Below are positions 62,700 through 64,000 of a DNA stretch of 64,000 nucleotides, in pieces. Made by a program: the position numbers and the translations under genes. Source of the stretch: Limnephilus marmoratus (Eukaryota > Arthropoda > Insecta > Trichoptera > Limnephilidae); assembly GCA_917880885.1 (NCBI GenBank), contig OU862909.1, forward strand, positions 30,564,405 to 30,628,404. Reading direction: 5' to 3'. The stretch's first letter is position 1, and every line of letters starts with the position of its first letter. The notes under the pieces were generated by a model. It did not search any database, was not told the DNA's origin, and saw only the letters and a list, made by a program, of their open reading frames with translations.

Positions 62700-62876
62700 A
62701 GATGTGGACTCCTCGCACCCCAATCCATAAGCCTTCTCGGCCCCAAGAACGACGAGGACTCTCTCCTCCAACGGAGTCAGGGGAACTGCCCCGCTCGACC
62801 CACCTCCGTTCCTCGCCATCTCCTCTTTCAGGCCAAGCGCTTTCCTTTTAATATTATTCCTAAGATCCCTCCAAGC
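62700..62876 (-). CDS. Myb/SANT-like gene, internal exon A (end of SANT domain)
   Basis: Acceptor GTTTCAG before 62876 and donor TCT|GTAAGT after 62700; 177 bases, phase 0 on both sides. The peptide AWRDLRNNIKRKALGLKEEM, ARNGGGSSG and LTPLEERVLVVLG matches the end of the Myb/SANT-like DNA-binding domain (Myb_DNA-bind_5 type: W..L......K, a Gly-rich loop, then LTPLEE). The first part of that domain must be in an exon further right, outside the window or destroyed. Likely a nuclear DNA-binding protein. Confidence 0.78.
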
Positions 62877-62943
62877 CTGAAACATTCAAGTAAAATAATT
62901 GGACTTAAATGGTTGTCCGCTGAAGAATTAAACAGTAAATATT

Positions 62944-63296
62944 CGGAACAAACGTCAACGGTTATGTAACGGGATTGTGTATGTTATCTTTACTTTAAAA
63001 AACAGCCTACGTTTTTGAATGGTTTGTTTGGCTACGCAGGGTTTGTGTAGCGGGCTTGTGTATATTATCTTAATTTTAAAAGTTTTATCAAAAAAAGTGC
63101 GTATTAACCGTTGACGTTTGTTCCGAACTGCAAACAGAGTGATTTGGCAGTGTGAAAGCAAATTTTCAATTTACGTAAATGTAACATTTTCAACCTCCCC
63201 CAATGCAAATAGTTGTCTTTTATGGTAATTAAGAAGAATCTAAAAGTTTTACCAAAAAAAAGTGCGTATTAACCGTTGACGTTTGTTCCGAACAAT
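62944..63296. mobile_element. Degenerate foldback element related to E4
   Basis: GGAACAAACGTCAACGGTTA near 62946 returns as TAACCGTTGACGTTTGTTCC near 63110 and again near 63275. AAAAAAAGTGCGTATTAACC and CCCCCAATGCAAATAGTTGT match the right arm side of E4 (7995-8085). The central part holds a decayed 110-bp unit (GTTTGGCTACGCAGGGTTTG on this strand). Confidence 0.6.
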
Positions 63297-63334
63297 TACC
63301 AATTAAACGTCTCTCATTTTATCGTGATTTATTT

Positions 63335-63400
63335 TTGGGGTATTGTGTCGCGTCACCTCCTAGCCAACGTTTCGAACAGCGTTACAGTGTTCATCGTTAG
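63335..63400 (-). other. Hammerhead-like motif, minus-strand copy
   Basis: On the minus strand: ACGATGAACACTGTAACGCT, then GTTCGAAACGTTGGC. The stem here is GAACA/TGTTC, a paired change relative to GGACA/TGTCC of the other copies, so pairing is kept. The CTGATGA core is changed to ACGATGA. Confidence 0.4.
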
Positions 63401-63424
63401 GGCGTATATGTAATCGATTACACA

Positions 63425-63470
63425 TCTGCTCTGATGATGGACACCTTAATGCTGTCCGAATTGTTGGCTC
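63425..63470 (+). other. Hammerhead-like motif, copy in tail-to-tail pair
   Basis: CTGATGA (63431-63437) with GGACA/TGTCC, then GAATTGTTGGC (GAAAC lost). It faces the minus-strand copy at 63335-63400, giving an inverted pair, and leads directly into a family A repeat. Confidence 0.4.
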
Positions 63471-63475
63471 AGAGC

Positions 63476-63935
63476 TTCAATTTGGGAGGACGGTGTGGGT
63501 ATCCCAGTCCCGGGAACCTTTTAATGGATAACCAACATCCGCGCTATAGGTCATCCCAAGTGGTTCGCAATGTTTACGATGACTTTGCAGGGGTGCCCGG
63601 GTTCATGGGGTGGGGTTTGTCTAGGTCTTGGCGGCACATGCCTTTGGCGGCACATGCCTTTTACCACATATTGCGTGGCGGGCCGGATTGATAGAGACAT
63701 TTCACCTCTCTTGCAGGTCTCTTTTGACCCATCACCTTGTACCACAGTCGGGGAGATGGATTCATACGTCCGTCACTCTTGGACACATTGACCCCTAGAT
63801 TCTTACCCACCCCTCATACCTTTTTCCTTCCCAAAACTTCCTCTCCTTCCTTTGCCTAAAAAGATCCATCACATAGCATCCCCAAATATGATTCCACATC
63901 CCCATTTTCCCACGAGGCCTCCTGAAGCTAATGTA
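63476..63935 (-). repeat. Family A repeat, minus-strand full copy
   Basis: Starts AATTTGGGAGGACGGTGTGG, then TCCCGGGAACCTTTTAATGG and GGTGCCCGGGTTCATGGGG, and ends with the head AGCATCCCCAAATATG...GCTAATGTAAAAAAAGG. The ORFs in it (63434-63791) are in repeat sequence. Confidence 0.72.
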
Positions 63936-64000
63936 AAAAAAGGCTGAACTCATGTTTGGATTGATGTCTTTGAATTTAAGTGTGGAGGTATGTAAGGAAC

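Noticed and set aside
1..64000. CRISPR array or bacterial operon structure
   Set aside because: Direct repeats seen are long tandem or dispersed eukaryotic repeats without regular short spacers; genes are intron-containing and no Shine-Dalgarno pattern is present.

Overview
The window looks like a piece of a large, repeat-rich insect (at least arthropod) nuclear genome. The evidence is the AT-rich background, spliced genes with GT–AG introns, a ZAD-type C2H2 zinc-finger gene (an arthropod family), insect-type BEL/Pao and gypsy elements, tRNA-derived SINEs, Helitron-like 3' ends and several classes of decayed DNA transposon. The species cannot be named from the sequence.

Host genes. (1) A ZAD–C2H2 zinc-finger gene on the minus strand: three coding exons (36132-35974, 33005-32865, 30163-28928) that join in phase, giving about 511 aa with a split ZAD domain and ten C2H2 fingers. 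Both introns are packed with transposons. (2) Part of a Myb/SANT-like gene on the minus strand: three internal exons (62876-62700, 57287-57161, 55225-54975) with matching splice phases. A 4.7 kb gypsy-type element sits in the first intron seen and a G-rich Helitron-like element in the second. Its first and last exons are not visible. (3) Weaker candidates: a lone 3'-terminal exon at 3847-3981, a 65-codon ORF at 8688-8885 and a heat-shock-like promoter at 2500-2860 (minus).

Mobile elements. 0-17 kb is a mosaic of short repeats (families named A, C, S here), a foldback element carrying a 110-bp tandem array, a Tigger remnant and a 1.7 kb pyrimidine-rich minisatellite. 17.3-26.6 kb is a ~0.5 kb DNA transposon split by an almost intact BEL/Pao retrotransposon (LTRs 17782-19003 and 25235-26578, target duplication CTCAC); its gag and pol are in one frame, separated by a single UGA. 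27.7-37.4 kb holds the ZAD gene plus hAT-like and foldback elements whose target duplications can be read directly. 38-42.4 kb holds decayed hAT, zinc-finger and Harbinger genes. 42.5-47.6 kb holds a CR1/L2-like LINE whose ORF2 (minus) lies head-to-head with a LINE-type ORF1 (plus). 51.9-53.5 kb is a decayed copy of an uncharacterised protein. 57.6-62.3 kb is the gypsy element, which has lost its reverse transcriptase.

Most notable: three foldback elements (581-1294 bp, 9-10 bp target duplications) in the introns of the ZAD gene carry the same 110-bp repeat as a fourth element at 7-8 kb with unrelated arms; a dispersed motif with a hammerhead-like core shows one compensatory stem change; and a repeat family ends in a nested hairpin that also occurs on its own. 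All similarity statements are from reading by eye; no database search was possible.
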